Of a stretch of DNA of 64,000 nt, positions 22,852 to 34,255 are shown in pieces (the stretch's first letter is position 1; each line of letters opens with the position of its first letter). The notes under the pieces were generated by a model that was not told where the DNA came from, searched no databases, and saw only the letters and a program-made list of their open reading frames with translations. Made by a program: the position numbers and the translations under genes. The stretch comes from Limnomonas spitsbergensis (taxonomy: Eukaryota > Chlorophyta > Chlorophyceae > Chlamydomonadales), in assembly GCA_037349105.1 (NCBI GenBank), contig JAYJMM010000041.1:9174501-9238500 (forward strand), in the 5' to 3' direction.

Positions 22852-22921
22852 GTAATATGAGACATATCACTCATCATATGAGACATATCACTCATATGAG
22901 TAATATCACTCATATGATACC
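22852..22921. repeat. Short tandem ATATGAGACATATCACTC repeat
   Basis: CATATGAG and ACATATCACTCAT alternate about four times in 70 bp. The words are partly palindromic (CATATG). Confidence 0.6.
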
Positions 22922-23325
22922 ATGCAATGAGCCACCCCCCTCGAGGGATCCTCGGCCCGCAACTGCTGGATCTTTATCTTGTATACCGGTATACGTCTCC
23001 TTTTGACACACCACTGGATTCATTGACGCCTCGTTACTTGCTGTATGGCTTCAACAGCGTTTACATCAGCATCATTCAGCTACGTTTCAGCTACATGGCA
23101 GACGGCCTACGGCCCAGGCGTCGTGATGAATCAAACCTCTCTGTTCAGGCCACATTCAAGCCGCAGGCCCAAAAGGGACCATTCAGCCATTCAGGACTAA
23201 ACATGTGCTGGCCAAAAGCCCGAGGCATGACGGCAACGGCAGCAGGGCATGATGCCCCATGCACCATTATGTAGGGATGTAGCTGCAGGGATGTAGCTGC
23301 ACTGCAGTGGAAGCACCCTCAAATA

Positions 23326-23460
23326 AGTAGACCCTAGACCCTGATCCCTAACCGTAAAATAACAATCCCTAAAAAGCCTACACCCTATACCCATTGGCCA
23401 AAACCTCAAACTCAAGAGCCTAAACACTAAACAACTCAAAACCCTAAATCCCTAAATAAG
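23326..23460. repeat. Degenerate interstitial telomere-type repeats (CCCTAAA-like)
   Basis: A run of CCCTAGACCCTGATCCCTAA, AATCCCTAAAAAGCC and AACCCTAAATCCCTAAAT shows repeated CCCTAA/CCCTAAA words with drift. CCCTAAA is the plant and green-algal telomere repeat; here it lies internally, not at an end. Confidence 0.55.
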
Positions 23461-23525
23461 TAATGCTTCTTGTGTAGAACGCATCTGGACTGTTTGCCCT
23501 TTCTCCCCGTTGCACGTAACAGGCA

Positions 23526-23950
23526 GAACCAAGGTTCATGTCATTGCCTCCAGTGGTGATGGTCAGACAATTGCGTACGTTGCTGAAGGTCAGCCTGGGA
23601 ACCTTCATTTGGGTCAGTTACATCGGAGGTATCTCTTGGATTCAGCGCATGGCGGTGAATTCAACAAGTATCCAAAACTATTATGGTATCACAATGTCAT
23701 TTGACGGTACCAAGATGGCCGCGACAATCGCTAATGGACCCATCGTCATAAGCACTGACAGTGGGGAGACTTGGACCCCCATGGCCCACAGGGCATTATG
23801 GCGCCGAATTGTTATGTCTTGGAATGTCACTAAGTTGGCCGCCGCCTGCTACGGTGCCGGTGCTGACACAAGCGTTGATGGAGATTGGAGATCATGCCAT
23901 GAGAATGGCGTCAGTACGCTATGTGCACATTTATTGCCACCGTTGTGATA
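23526..23950 (+). pseudogene. Frameshifted Asp-box (BNR/YCF48-like) repeat protein fragment
   Basis: Two overlapping frames together give consecutive Asp-box-type repeats: IASSGDGQTIAYVA...GN in one frame, then MSFDGTKMAAT...ISTDSGETW and LAA...ADTSVDGDW in the next. The pattern S-x-DG-x-x-x-A-A, then S-x-D-x-G-x-x-W, is the sialidase/YCF48-type beta-propeller blade. The frame shift near 23610, the lack of a start and the stops on both sides indicate a decayed fragment of a larger propeller gene. A spliced exon pair is less likely because no GT-AG pair joins the frames. Confidence 0.5.
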
Positions 23951-26136
23951 TGCTGATTAAAATTGATTGAGAAGTATGGGGACATGCGCTGGAAATACTA
24001 TATTTCTTGTATCCCTGCTTATTGTATTCATAAATGGTCTCTAGGATACCAAGCTTTTGATCAATTATACCAGCTCGCCTATGACTCCGGGTGAAATAAA
24101 GCTCGCATTCCCCAATAACGACATTGCCAATCGACCCCGATAATTTATAAAGCGTCATTTTGACGATCCATGCTTGTTTGTGTGTAGCTACTATACTGTA
24201 GTAGCTGCCGCGTTGAAATGATAAAGCAGTCATAGTGGATCTCCCGAGCAACTACCGTACTGTGTACTCCGTCATGTTTAGCTGAAATGCATCTTGTATA
24301 CTCCCCCTTATCCTTTAACCATGCGTACAGCCGCACAGCCCTCGCCCAGCTTATGCTAAGCTTTGCGGCGGTACATATGTACGAATAGTACTGACATTGG
24401 CATGACTGGTACACTGATACGATAGTTCAGTCAGTGCGTGCAATCATTGCATTGGTCAAAGACGTTACATCGTCGGGACCTGCTCAAACGGCTCGGCCGT
24501 GTGGGCACATGGGATCCTAATAAATAATAACCTACAGAGGACGCTAAGTAAGTCTTAATCCTTTGGTCTAACCAGGGGTCTGGTCTAACTGGATGGTAAG
24601 GACGCCACAATACCCAAATAATCGGTGGGGAGGAAAAACAAATAGATTGTTCAGTTGGTCAGGAAACCCAAGAAAAGGGTGAAAATAAAGTCAATCGACA
24701 CAAAAGGCTTGGAAAACGGTCGGTCAAAGGAATGATGCCCCGGCCTCTGAAACGTCGTTACCTCAACGAAAGAACAACGACATTACACCTCTGGACATAT
24801 TCAACATAGCCCAGAGGTGTCAAACATGTCATTGACCTCTGGGCCATGCTGAAAAAGCTCGACCACATAGGCGCCCGACTATCTGGTCAGGAGGACTGAA
24901 ATAAACTTGAGGCTCGAGGAGAAAGGAAAGGAACTACCGGAAAAAGAGAAGGGAATGCCACCCTCCAGAGTGAGGGAAGTCTGAAGAAACACCAGCCCGG
25001 TACAAAAAAAAATATAGAAAATATGCCGGTATTTCACAGTCGTATCTTTTTAGACACCAGATTAGGACGAGAGAGTTACACAAGTGCGCCTCTAGTGATA
25101 AATGCTGTCGATTTCCATAATTAATGATATCATGTACCAAACTAAATACCGTAGAACCAGTTTCACTCCGCGTTTAATTAATTATTTTGGGGTGTGGGCG
25201 AACACTATGCGCGGTAAAAATAATTCAAGAATTCGTGCTGCGCGAATATGGTCGTCCCAGGCCAACAAAACTATTTGACGGGGTGCGCGGACAAATGCAT
25301 GGTACAAAATATGGAAAATGTCGGCATAATGCTACTACATACTCCGGCACATCTCGCTCATGCAGCTGCCAAAGGCTTCTGCTGCTATCGACACCAGCCT
25401 CTCGTATGACCAGCAGCTGCCGATGAGGCAACTCCCAAGAGCCCGCCGCAAATCTCATCACTGGATGCAGATTGTAGATGATGCCTTATGGCCATTGCGT
25501 TGTTTGGATGTTTATATCTTCAAACATAACTCACAGTGAATCATTGCTTACTGAGATCATAGCAACTACTGGTTTACCGTTTGACTCAAGAATGGGCATA
25601 GAAACAAGGACGTTCGACTCATAAGGACGTTGATGGATGTTATCAATAACATTTGTTTTGCCCCCCCCTCGACCCCTACCCTTGTACACCTCCCCCGTGG
25701 GATGGGCAAACATTATTCAAGACCAGAGTTCGAATGCTATCATGATTAACGAAGCTCTGCAACTTTGGTATGATGAGGGCACATTTATTATTTCGTGTGC
25801 GCGTGTTATATTTAAACAAGGCGCGGTCTCGTTTTCTAATTATTTGGGAGGGAATCCCGGACCGAAACGACAATGGCAGTTACTGGCTGGCCTCACCGCC
25901 AGACCCTCGTACTTTCCATTTCAAAATTATAAACGGTACCGACAACAGCGTCCATGAAGCTGGAAGGATATATTTATACCTCTTCTTGCGTTCAGAAGGT
26001 TGCGAATCTTGAGAGTAACAAAGTTTCATGTGCTCTTCACACACTTCAGTAGCTACCGTATGCTTCGGATTGCACATTGTATGCATCGATTGGTATTGGC
26101 CTAGGTAATCAGTTAATGAGTCTCAATGACGATGGT
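23951..26136. other. Gene-poor stretch between the propeller fragment and TDP2
   Basis: Short frames exist (for example 25770-26012 on plus) but none has a recognised domain or consistent splice borders. TIR remnants lie at 24480-24910. Confidence 0.5.
24475..24905. mobile_element. Fragments of the ACACCTCTGG TIR family
   Basis: GCTCAAACGGCTCGGCCGTG and TGGGCAC at 24483, TTACACCTCTGG at 24786, its inverse CCCAGAGGTGT near 24812, and GACCTCTGGGCCATGCTG...GGCGCCCGAC...TCTGGTCAGGAGG near 24835 all resemble the ends of the element at 16538-18336. The right part is followed by the same A/G-rich inner sequence. This is probably a rearranged or nested pair of element ends. Confidence 0.5.
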
Positions 26137-29100
26137 TCATGCCCCTCCCAGCATCCTCCCGCTCCCCGAGAAGGGCACCAGTGAGTTAGGCCCGCCCATT
26201 GCCGAACCGCCTGCTGCACCCGGATGGACAGTCGTAGCCTGGGCTCGAGCCTGCAGACCTGCCTTGAGCTGCATCTTTAAAAGCAACCCAAAGTGGTCAC
26301 TAGGAAGCACCTGCAAGATTGCACACAGGAATGCTGTCAGCACCCATCTGTCTTGCAGTCCTCACATTCAATCTGAAGACATTGATGTTCCTGTCTTCAG
26401 CAGCATATTGTTCTAATCAGACACAATCAAGTTTGTTATTCTCGGCTGTTGGCGTCTGCCATTGGAGAGACGTCCTTCATTACTAACACCTCCTCCTCTC
26501 TGTAACACCATTGAGCCATCCATATTTGAACAGGTTTGACCTGTTCTCACAGCCAGCTCCGAAACCATTTTCAGGTCGCAGGGCTGCCGCACACAAACCT
26601 GTATGGTACATTGGTACGCACTAGGCAACAACACCGACAAACTTTGTAAAGACCTCCATGCCTCTTACCGGCAGCATCTTCCCCTTGTCACTGAGGGTGC
26701 TCTTCCCTTCATACTACCTACCTAGCTAATCCTGACTGCTGGCATCATCTCCCAAACCTCTCACCCGTAGCAGCTTGCCCTTGCCCCTGAAGTGTGACCC
26801 CCGAAACTATCTGTCTATCTCTTTGGCTCGTCCTAACTGCATTCTCCACAGACCCTCTTACCGGCAATAGCTTGCCCTTGTTGCTGAGGTGCGTGACCCC
26901 CACCAGACGCTGCCTGCCCACCATCTCAATCGATCGCGGCTCAAACGCATTACCCAGCCGACAGAGCACCCTGAACCATCGGCCAAGAAAGGAGAGGTAG
27001 GTCAGGCAAGTACGTTTTGAGGCGTGTTTTCACTGGACATTATTTCCGTATAAGTAAACAATTGTGCCATGCACACCCGCAATCAAGGCCACAAACACTA
27101 GCAGCCCAGTCCTCCCAAGCAGCTGCATCCCCTCCCATCATGTCGACATAACCGGATCAACAATGAAGCCATGATGAGCACCTGGTTTTGTCGAAACAGC
27201 TCCTATGCGCCATCTGGCGCCCCCGTGGCGATGCAAGTCTGAAATCTGAATCTAAAATGTAAATATCTCTACCTCTCCCCTCCCCTTCCCACCCTCCCTG
27301 TCTTGAAAGCACTTGTCCCAAACCATGCCCTGACAAGCATATGCAGATATGCTGCTTCACCTCCCTGTCACAGCAGTACCTGTCCAGCCGACCACCTCGC
27401 CAGCCCCCGTTGGTAAGCATGGGATTCGCGGCAGTGTCGTACGTGAAGCCAGGCTCCCCTGCTCGCATGTTCTGCCACGCGTCTTGCCAGCCGGGATCCA
27501 GATGCACCGGCCCGTCCCGCTCATCAGTCCAGTTCAGATCGCCTGGGCAGAGTGGAGCAAAGTTAAGCGGTTCAGTTCCCTCAAGATCAGATGCCCCCAG
27601 GCAGGACGGAACAGAGGAATGCGGGTCAGCGGGAACAAGCACGACCAGTCAGATTGCTAGAATACAAATCAAGGAAAAGCAAGTGATCGTCAAATCTTGA
27701 TCCATACTTCATGCATCACAGCTCCTCAGCTGCCATCAAACCAGATCCCCTCCCTCGCCTAACCCTACCACGCTCCCCCTAGCAGCCCGCCCGTCCCCCC
27801 TTACCCGCCAACAACACGTCCCGTGTCCCGGCCATGGTGTTCAACATGCCCACCGCCTGGCGCTGCTGCGTCCTACGCTCCTCGGTGTACAAGCTGGTGG
27901 ACGGCATCGGGCTCTCTAGGTGTGTCGTTGCCACCAACAGCGGCCAGCCATGCACTTGCACCTTGGAGTACAGAAGCCCACGGGCTGAGCGTGCCAACAG
28001 GGGGGAGAGTGACTGCTTCAGTGTGTGTGTGTGCGTGTGTGTGTCCATGTGTAATTCAAGAGCGTAGTCGGCACTACCTGCGGCCAGCCGGCCTCTCATG
28101 GCATGCAGAACAAGAGACCAAGAGCTGCACAGAGAGGGGAGGGTGCACCAGTGGTTTTCGTGTCTTGCAGCAATGAACAGCCGTGCACCTGCACCTCGGA
28201 GCACAGAAGCCCACAAGCTGAACACGGTATCAGGGAGGGACGGGGCAGATGGCCCACAACAAGCAGCCACCCGTGCACTTGCGAGTGCAAGAGCCCACAA
28301 TCAGAACTTGGAAGTGCACGGGTGGCCCCTTTGGGTGGAATGCGTGAACAAGGAGGTGGGTAGGGCGCGCGTTTCGTGCACTACAGGAGCATCATTGCCA
28401 CCAACAGCGGCCAGCCGTGTTTTTGACCCCCTAACCAACCCCTGATTGCCCTGAACCCTAACAGACATCAGGCAGTGTTACATCGCATGCTTCTGCATCA
28501 ATGCCTCGCGGTTCTGAAGCCATGGATCAGGCACCTTTAGGCAGGGCTTAACGGCTGTATGGCTTTACAGCCTACCCCATTTCACCCCTTTGGCATCGCA
28601 ATGCAGGCTAGGAATCCCCTGGATGGCAGCATGCGGCGATTCCTGGGCCTCATGGCTCAGCAATAACACAAACCCCCTCCCCCCTCCCCCAGCATCATCC
28701 GAGTTGCCAGCTTGGGAAGGGGATAGCTGCAGGTGATGACTCCTGCACCTTGTGGCTCAAGATCCCCTCCCTCTTCCCCCCCTAGTCTCATCCAATTTGC
28801 GAGCTTGGGAGAGGCACGACTGCATTGCATCACTCAGCGGCACATCACCCTTTATCCTATCAAACACCAGGCGGCATTACGTCACACTCACCCATTTGTG
28901 AGCTTGGGAAGGGGATGGAGGCAGGTGGAGACTCCAGGACCACCGTCTCCCGCTTTGCACACAGCACGGTGAAGTAGCTCTGCTGGGGTGCGGGGGGCAC
29001 GTTGGAAGCATACCGGTGCCACCAGGGCATGGAGGTCCACAGCTGCAGGATGTTGTGCGTGACTTCCTGTAAATAAGAGTCCCAGGGGGGCAAATTGTGC

Positions 29101-31139
29101 ATGATTTTCTATCAATATCAGTCCAAGGGGCAGGTTGTGACTGCCTATCATTCTATCAATTCTACCAATCAATGGGTGTCCAAGGTATCATGCTGAGAGT
29201 GATTTCCTGTGGAAATATTTTAGGGGAGCAGGCCAATTGCCAGCCTGTCACGCTGCCATCCCCAATATGTACGGCGGCCTCCCTTTTCGCTATCCTGTCA
29301 CCCTGTCGGTCCACTGTTCACCTGGCGCAACAGAAGGTAAAGGAACCTGCCAGCCTGTCACCCTTCTTATGCCAGCCTGTCACCACGACAATGCCAGCAT
29401 GTGAAGCTGCTCAACCCCACTCTGTACCGCAGCGGATGTACAGCAACCTCTGTACTGCTGTACTTACCTGTAGCAACAGGAAGTCGGGAAAGCCGCACTC
29501 CTCGATGACAGCTGCGAGACCATGCATGCGCTGCTCCAGAGCCACCTCCTCCTTGAACCTGCAAGACAGCAGCCAGACAGATTTTTTGATGATGCACAGT
29601 GCATGGAAGATAGGCAGTACATGTGCAGCTCCCCAGCAACCTGCAATACAGCAGCCAGTCAGATTGTTGGATGATACACAGTGTGCGGAAAATGCGCAGT
29701 ACATCAACAGCTCCACAGCAACCTCCTCCTTCGACCTGCGTGTATTTTTTTAATGTCAAACACAGTGGCAGTTCGACAGATTGCTTGCTGATGATGGCAG
29801 GGCTAAGCCGGCTTAAACACATGGGTGGTTGACATCGCAGGCTTGTGGAGTTGGCGGAAAGGTGGTGAGAGGGCCTGCCGGAGGGAGCCTAGTAGGTGCA
29901 GGGAGATATAAGCTAGGGCAGTGAAGGGCGCATATACTCACAAGTTATAACTGAAACCGATGCTTGCTGAACAAGTGGATGGCATGTACTGCAGCAGGTG
30001 AATGTTGTGTACTGCAGATGATGCATGGCAAGTTCTGCAGCAAGTGGATGGAATCATGGAAAGCACTCCAGCAAGTGGATGGCACGTCCTGTAGCTTGTA
30101 TTGCATTCCAAGCTGGAAATGCCACCGTCCTGAGCCCTGGCCTTCTACACATTGCTTGAGATTACTGCTGGGTCTGGACTGGCTCATAATTAGGCCAACC
30201 TCATTATCTATATTACTTCAATTTCCTAAGCTGTATCCGTTCACACAGTCAGGCCCCTCCAGAAAAAACTAGTGGGTTGTTATGACTGTTAATACAACAT
30301 GACCGACTGCTAGTCCAAACCAAGTGCTCAGTTCCCGATGGAAGGCTTTCAATCTAACGTGAGGATAATTGCATTGTTGGGGATACGGGCTGAATACAAG
30401 AGAGTCTTGCCCATATTTCCTCGGGAATTCAAATGAAAACCCCGCTGACACGGCAGAGAGACAGTGCTACTGCATGAGTGCAGTGCGGCACCTACCAAAC
30501 ATTGTACGTAAGGATGGAAACCTCGGCTGGCCTGCCAGATGCTGTCGCCACGAGTTGGCTATTGGAGCGGTCACTGCCAGCAGCTGATGCTGAGTGGTGG
30601 GGTAGGGAACCACCCCGATGTTGATCCTGTCCATTTGGAAAAGAGGTACCAGGACCCACTTGCTGCTGCTGCTGTTGAAGACGGCGCTGTTCGCGCTGCC
30701 TCGCCAGGTCTGCCAGAAGGTGGTTGGAGTCCTGGTTTGCATGGCGCTCATCCTGCTGCTGCTGCGAGGAGGTAGACGTCCATGCTGCAGCTGCCATGCT
30801 CCTCGCATGGTCCTGCTGCGCTCGTTCCAGGTCTTGCTGCAGGGCCTGCCTCTTGCTAGGTCGCTGTGACTGGGAATCCATGTCAGTGTCCTCGTCAGAT
30901 ATCAAAAGGATCTCTTCAGGTACAGGCCGCCCGTGGACACCAGGGCAGGGCGTCGTGCGGCCTCGCTTCGGGGTTCTAGGTTTAATATGAGGCAGGCTGG
31001 ATTGCAGAAGACCGTTGCTGGGATTGATGGAGGCCGCGAACTGCATGATCCGTGCTTTTTTCATTTCGCCAGCTTCTGTCTCGTCGGATGGCGGAGTCGC
31101 GTCGTCAGTGAGGTCGATGCAGTCGTCTTTCATAGCCAT
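26137..31139 (-). CDS. TDP2: Tyrosyl-DNA phosphodiesterase 2 (EEP family), 7 exons, 511 residues
   Basis: Exons: 31139-30496, 29558-29468, 29066-28892, 27984-27805, 27542-27380, 26970-26862, 26310-26137. All are in phase (1536 nt) with GT-AG borders. The catalytic EEP motifs appear in order: TYNVW (211-215), QEVT (245-248, metal-binding Glu), THLES (324-328), GDLNW (364-368), GRLDR near 414-418, and PSDHFGL (457-463, catalytic SDH). The enzyme hydrolyses 5'-phosphotyrosyl bonds left by failed topoisomerase II and needs Mg2+, acting in the nucleus. Residues 1-205 are low-complexity and Gln-rich, with basic PRTPKRGR and two SUMO-interaction-like patches (CIDLTDD, ILLISDEDTD). No vertebrate-type UBA domain was recognised. 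The start is the first of two close ATGs; no upstream frame extends it with ATG. Family assignment is firm. Confidence 0.92.
26650..26810 (-). repeat. Decayed copies of the TDP2 exon 6 end and donor, about 100-bp period
   Basis: Exon 6 ends, on plus, as CTCTTACCGGCAATAGCTTG CCCTTG...GTGACCCCC. Related blocks lie at about 26759 (CTCTCACCCGTAGCAGCTTG CCCTTG...GTGTGACCCCC) and 26661 (CTCTTACCGGCAGCATCTTC CCCTTG). Each retains the donor GT (AC on plus) plus about 40 bp of exon end. Confidence 0.75.
28180..28420 (-). repeat. Decayed copies of the TDP2 exon 4 acceptor and start
   Basis: The exon 4 start region on plus reads CAGCCATGCACTTGCACC...CAGAAGCCCACGGGCTGAG. Similar blocks occur at about 28180 (CAGCCGTGCACCTGCACC...CAGAAGCCCACAAGCTGAA), 28266 (CAGCCACCCGTGCACTTGCG...AGAGCCCACAATCAG) and 28389 (GCCACCAACAGCGGCCAGCC). 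They cover the exon start plus its 3' splice site. Confidence 0.7.
28690..28884 (-). repeat. Decayed copies of the TDP2 exon 3 end and donor
   Basis: At the true boundary, plus reads CTCACCCATTTGTGAGCTTG GGAAGGGGAT. Copies occur near 28695 (CATCCGAGTTGCCAGCTTGG GAAGGGGATAG) and 28792 (CATCCAATTTGCGAGCTTGG GAGAGG). The period is about 95-100 bp. Confidence 0.65.
29559..29745 (-). repeat. Decayed copies of the TDP2 exon 2 acceptor region, about 90-bp period
   Basis: AGCAGCCAGACAGATTTTTTGATGATGCACAGTGCATGG and AGCAGCCAGTCAGATTGTTGGATGATACACAGTGTGCGG are two adjacent units. They are followed by AGCAACCTCCTCCTTCGACCTGC, which matches the exon 2 start plus acceptor (GCCACCTCCTCCTTGAACCTGC). Confidence 0.7.
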
Positions 31140-32169
31140 TACCGGGGATGATGCATGCTGAATATGAAAAGGAATGCACACTGTCAAACCAGCTGATGTT
31201 TTTCGGAGCACACAGCAGCCTTACGTGAAGTCTGAGGGCCGGTTTGTGCCCATCCGTCCTTTGAATGAGGGTTTGGTTACCGGTAGATCTGATTTTAATC
31301 GTAGGATCTGCCTCAGCACCTGACAGGCCAGAACATGCGCATGCTGCGATCGCATCATGCACACGTGCAGCGCCTACTGCAGTAATTCTCTCGTGCAAAT
31401 TCAATTTAGATTATATAAACCAGGATGTCGGACAGCAAACCCTAGAGCGCCCTGGTAGCTTCTGCAACGGCTCGTCCGCTGGTCACCTGTATTACCCCGT
31501 GCTCAAGCAATATTTCGATTTCGATGGCGTTGCGCAGCTCTCTTGGCAGCATAAATGGCATTATGGTCGTTTCTTTCGACCAAGATGGCTTCTGCATCGC
31601 CCTGGGCACTCAACAGAGCAACAAGATTACAATGGGCACACACACTGCGTCTGCTACGAGCACCTGCTTGGTGCCATAGGTTGAGCTCAAATCATGCATT
31701 TGTTTCTCCTCCCGCTGCTTCTGTCTCTGCTGCCTGTATTGGGCTGCATGCATGAGACCCGTGGACTGCCATGCGTTCATGCGGGCAACCCCCAATGTTG
31801 CATGTGGCTTGTAATGGTTGTCGCTTATCCAACGTTTTGGCTGAAGTGGAGACGCACTCCTCACCCAGGAGGCGCTCCCTCTACACCTCCTCTCCTTCTC
31901 CATTCTGTTTGATGGAATCCCCCAATATTGTTTATGTGAGCTTTTCTGCCACTCCCTTCCGCCTGTCCAGATAGAGGCTACCTACCTCATCCCCCTTTTC
32001 CAGGCTGCTGCTGCTGCCTCTTATATATGTTTGTGCGTACCGGCTTGTCATGAGCTTGCTTCTTTACCCATCCACCAGCCAGCCAGGCTGGATGCAGCCC
32101 TGCCCTTGGTATTCCCCCCCTGCTGCTTTCTCATCTTAATACCCCTCCATCTGCCTGCCCCCCTGCCAG
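31140..32169. other. Interval between TDP2 and the ankyrin-RING exon
   Basis: This must hold the TDP2 promoter and probably 5' exons or introns of the ankyrin-RING gene. C/T-rich tracts before 32170 look like intron acceptor sequence. No upstream exon could be placed with confidence; open frames around 31265-31684 have no recognised domain. Confidence 0.4.
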
Positions 32170-32885
32170 CCTCTCCAGGAAGATCCCCACTTGCGGCCAG
32201 ACCTGCGGGCGATTCGGGACTTCAACAACTGCACTCCGTTCCACCTCGCTAGCGGCAGCCAAGCCATGGCTAATCTGCCGATCGTGCCATCATCAGCCAC
32301 GCTGCCTCCGCCGCCAACTACAACGCCTGCACCATCCCAACACTGTCCCAGCTGGCTGTGCTGTCGATTCAGCGCCGTCTCACCGACGATATCTCTGGGT
32401 GTCTCGCAAAGCAGGCCTCAGACGTCTTAGCTGGCAGCGACTATGGTAGGCAAAGCAGCACCTCATCATCATCATCCCCGATGCGTCAGGTCAGCCACCC
32501 AAGCAGCAGCACAAGCAGCTTGGGTAGCCAGGCAAGCACGCCGCAGCAGCTACTGCAGTACGACAACCCCAGGTTCGAGCAGTACAGTGAAGTGTCTGGC
32601 TACGGTCAGCAGTACAACAACAATGAGGAGAACAGCCAGGAGGGTAGCGGCTGTGAGCACGGCGGTTGCGACGAGTGTGGCTCTGATATCGATGGCAGCT
32701 GTCCGATCTGCCTGGACGCACAGCCCTACATCAAGTGTAAGCCGTGTGGCCATGAGCTGTGTGGCGCGTGTGCCGCTGGGCTGTTGGACGTGCATCGGAA
32801 GAGCCTCGAAGCGAAGAAGGGCGGCCAGCCACTTTGCTGTCCGATGTGCCGCGCGAACTTGACTGGCTTCGACTTATCTTCATGA
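32170..32885 (+). CDS. Ankyrin-RING (XB3-like) E3 ubiquitin ligase, 3' part, with a frame break
   Basis: After a CCTGCCAG acceptor (or CTCTCCAG 9 nt later, same frame), one frame gives an ankyrin-like repeat end (DLRAIRDFNNCTPFHLA). The downstream frame gives SQLAVLSIQRRLTDD, a Ser/Gln-rich linker, and a C3HC4 RING finger: CPIC, then C-G-H-x2-C-x2-C, then CPMC, about 15 residues before the TGA at 32883. The XB3/XBAT order of ankyrin repeats then RING suggests an E3 ligase that recruits E2-ubiquitin. The two parts are in different frames and change between about 32260 and 32280 without a usable GT-AG pair. That implies a 1-nt indel, an assembly error or a damaged gene. Upstream ankyrin exons were not located. 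RING identity is firm; the full architecture is inferred. Confidence 0.65.
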
Positions 32886-34255
32886 TATGATAGAAGCAGT
32901 CTGCGTAAGAGAGCTCTGACAACTGCTGTGCTTTCTGGGCTGCCCGCTGGGCGGCAGCTGCTGCTGCTGCTATCCTGCCTGCCCTGTTGCCTACAGTCCT
33001 ACACACGGGTTACCACCATGCAAGCAGGGATAAGCTGCTTGCCCCATCATTGACTGATTGCTCAGCTTTCGAGAAGTGTTAAACAAGACATTCATAAGAC
33101 TGGATGAGAAATCCCTCGTAGTCAAGCCGCAATTTTAGATTATCAACGAGAAGAAGTACTTAAAGCGTGTTTGCTCGACCACAGTTTACTCACAAATCTT
33201 TCAAAAAGCCCATGCCCGTGATGTTTATGCCCTTAATATTTACATGTTCAGCTCCCCTTCATTGTGTGTATTAAGATGCTATTGATTGATTGTGCAATAG
33301 GAAGTACTAGATAGTTCCGTCGGAGGGTGCACCATGAAATCGCCGGTTACTTTTGTGTAGTATTAGTACTAGACTACAAGTACCAGTGGCTAGTGCTACT
33401 GGCACTTACTCATGCAGTGCAGTACATATTGATATTTAGTTCTATCTTTTTGTTGGTGGTTTTTTTGCATAACGAGTAGCAACAGTGTGGTTAAGGAGGA
33501 AGAGGATGCCCTGGCCAGATGGCTCCTCCTCATACCTTCCACATGGGTTGATTATTGTGCTTGCGGGATTTGGAGGATCCCTGGCTTTGTCAGCGTCCAG
33601 CATTGGCAGGTGGCGGGGCTGTAGCGTCTGGCAATTTTAGTGCTCAGGGTTTTGATTGCCATCTTCTATGCCAATATGTATTTACGTGAGCTTGTACCTT
33701 TGGGTACAGCAATTGATCTTGTAGTGGACGACCGTACCAGCAGCTGTTATTTTGCTCCAATTCATGACATTTTTCTAGTGGGTGATGAATGTGCATAGAG
33801 AAGCATGTACGGTAGACGTTATTTGTCCTTCGCGTGAGGCAATTAATGGTAGTTTTATAAGCCGCAGGGGTCACCAATCGTTTATGTTACCGGTAATCTG
33901 CGAAGCCTCTTAATGAAAACTGGTGCTTTGCAAGCGCGACGAGGCATAGCAGCTGCAGGGGTAGGTTGGAAAGCATAGAGCATGACGATAAGAGTGTCGG
34001 AATCGTTGTGGGAAAGTGTGGGGAATCTGTATGATATCGGTACTCACAGGCAGAAATTCCAGATGTAATTATGAAGTTTAGCCGCCGGTTCAACAAATGA
34101 TCAATTACTCAACCTTCGTTATTCCGTGCGGGCAAATTAACATTAAAAGGTGCAAAGGCAAAGGATATCTGCGGCAGTGTTATATTCTGATAGTGGAAAC
34201 TGGTCCTCTGGATGCGCCATCTGGCATCCCATGGCCTTTCCAAACCTGGGAATCA
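32886..34255. other. Intergenic, nothing recognised
   Basis: AT-richer sequence with no supported frame. It separates the RING gene from the left end of the Gag-like element at 34256. Confidence 0.5.

Larger units (their letters stand above)
19085..23325. other. Gene-poor region
   Basis: No gene could be supported. Long frames here lack splice logic or recognisable domains. The stretch contains CATGCATGC-rich sequence (19420-19580), an AGCTGTACT-rich tract, a C-rich tract and short ATATGAG repeats. Confidence 0.5.

Noticed and set aside
25770..26012. 80-codon plus frame with DNGSYWLASPPDP
   Set aside because: No start with context, no splice partners and no recognised domain.
31524..31679. 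51-codon plus frame with GIMVVSFDQDGFCIALG, faintly like a LAMTOR5/roadblock strand
   Set aside because: It is too short, with no conserved glycine pattern and no supporting exons; probably chance.
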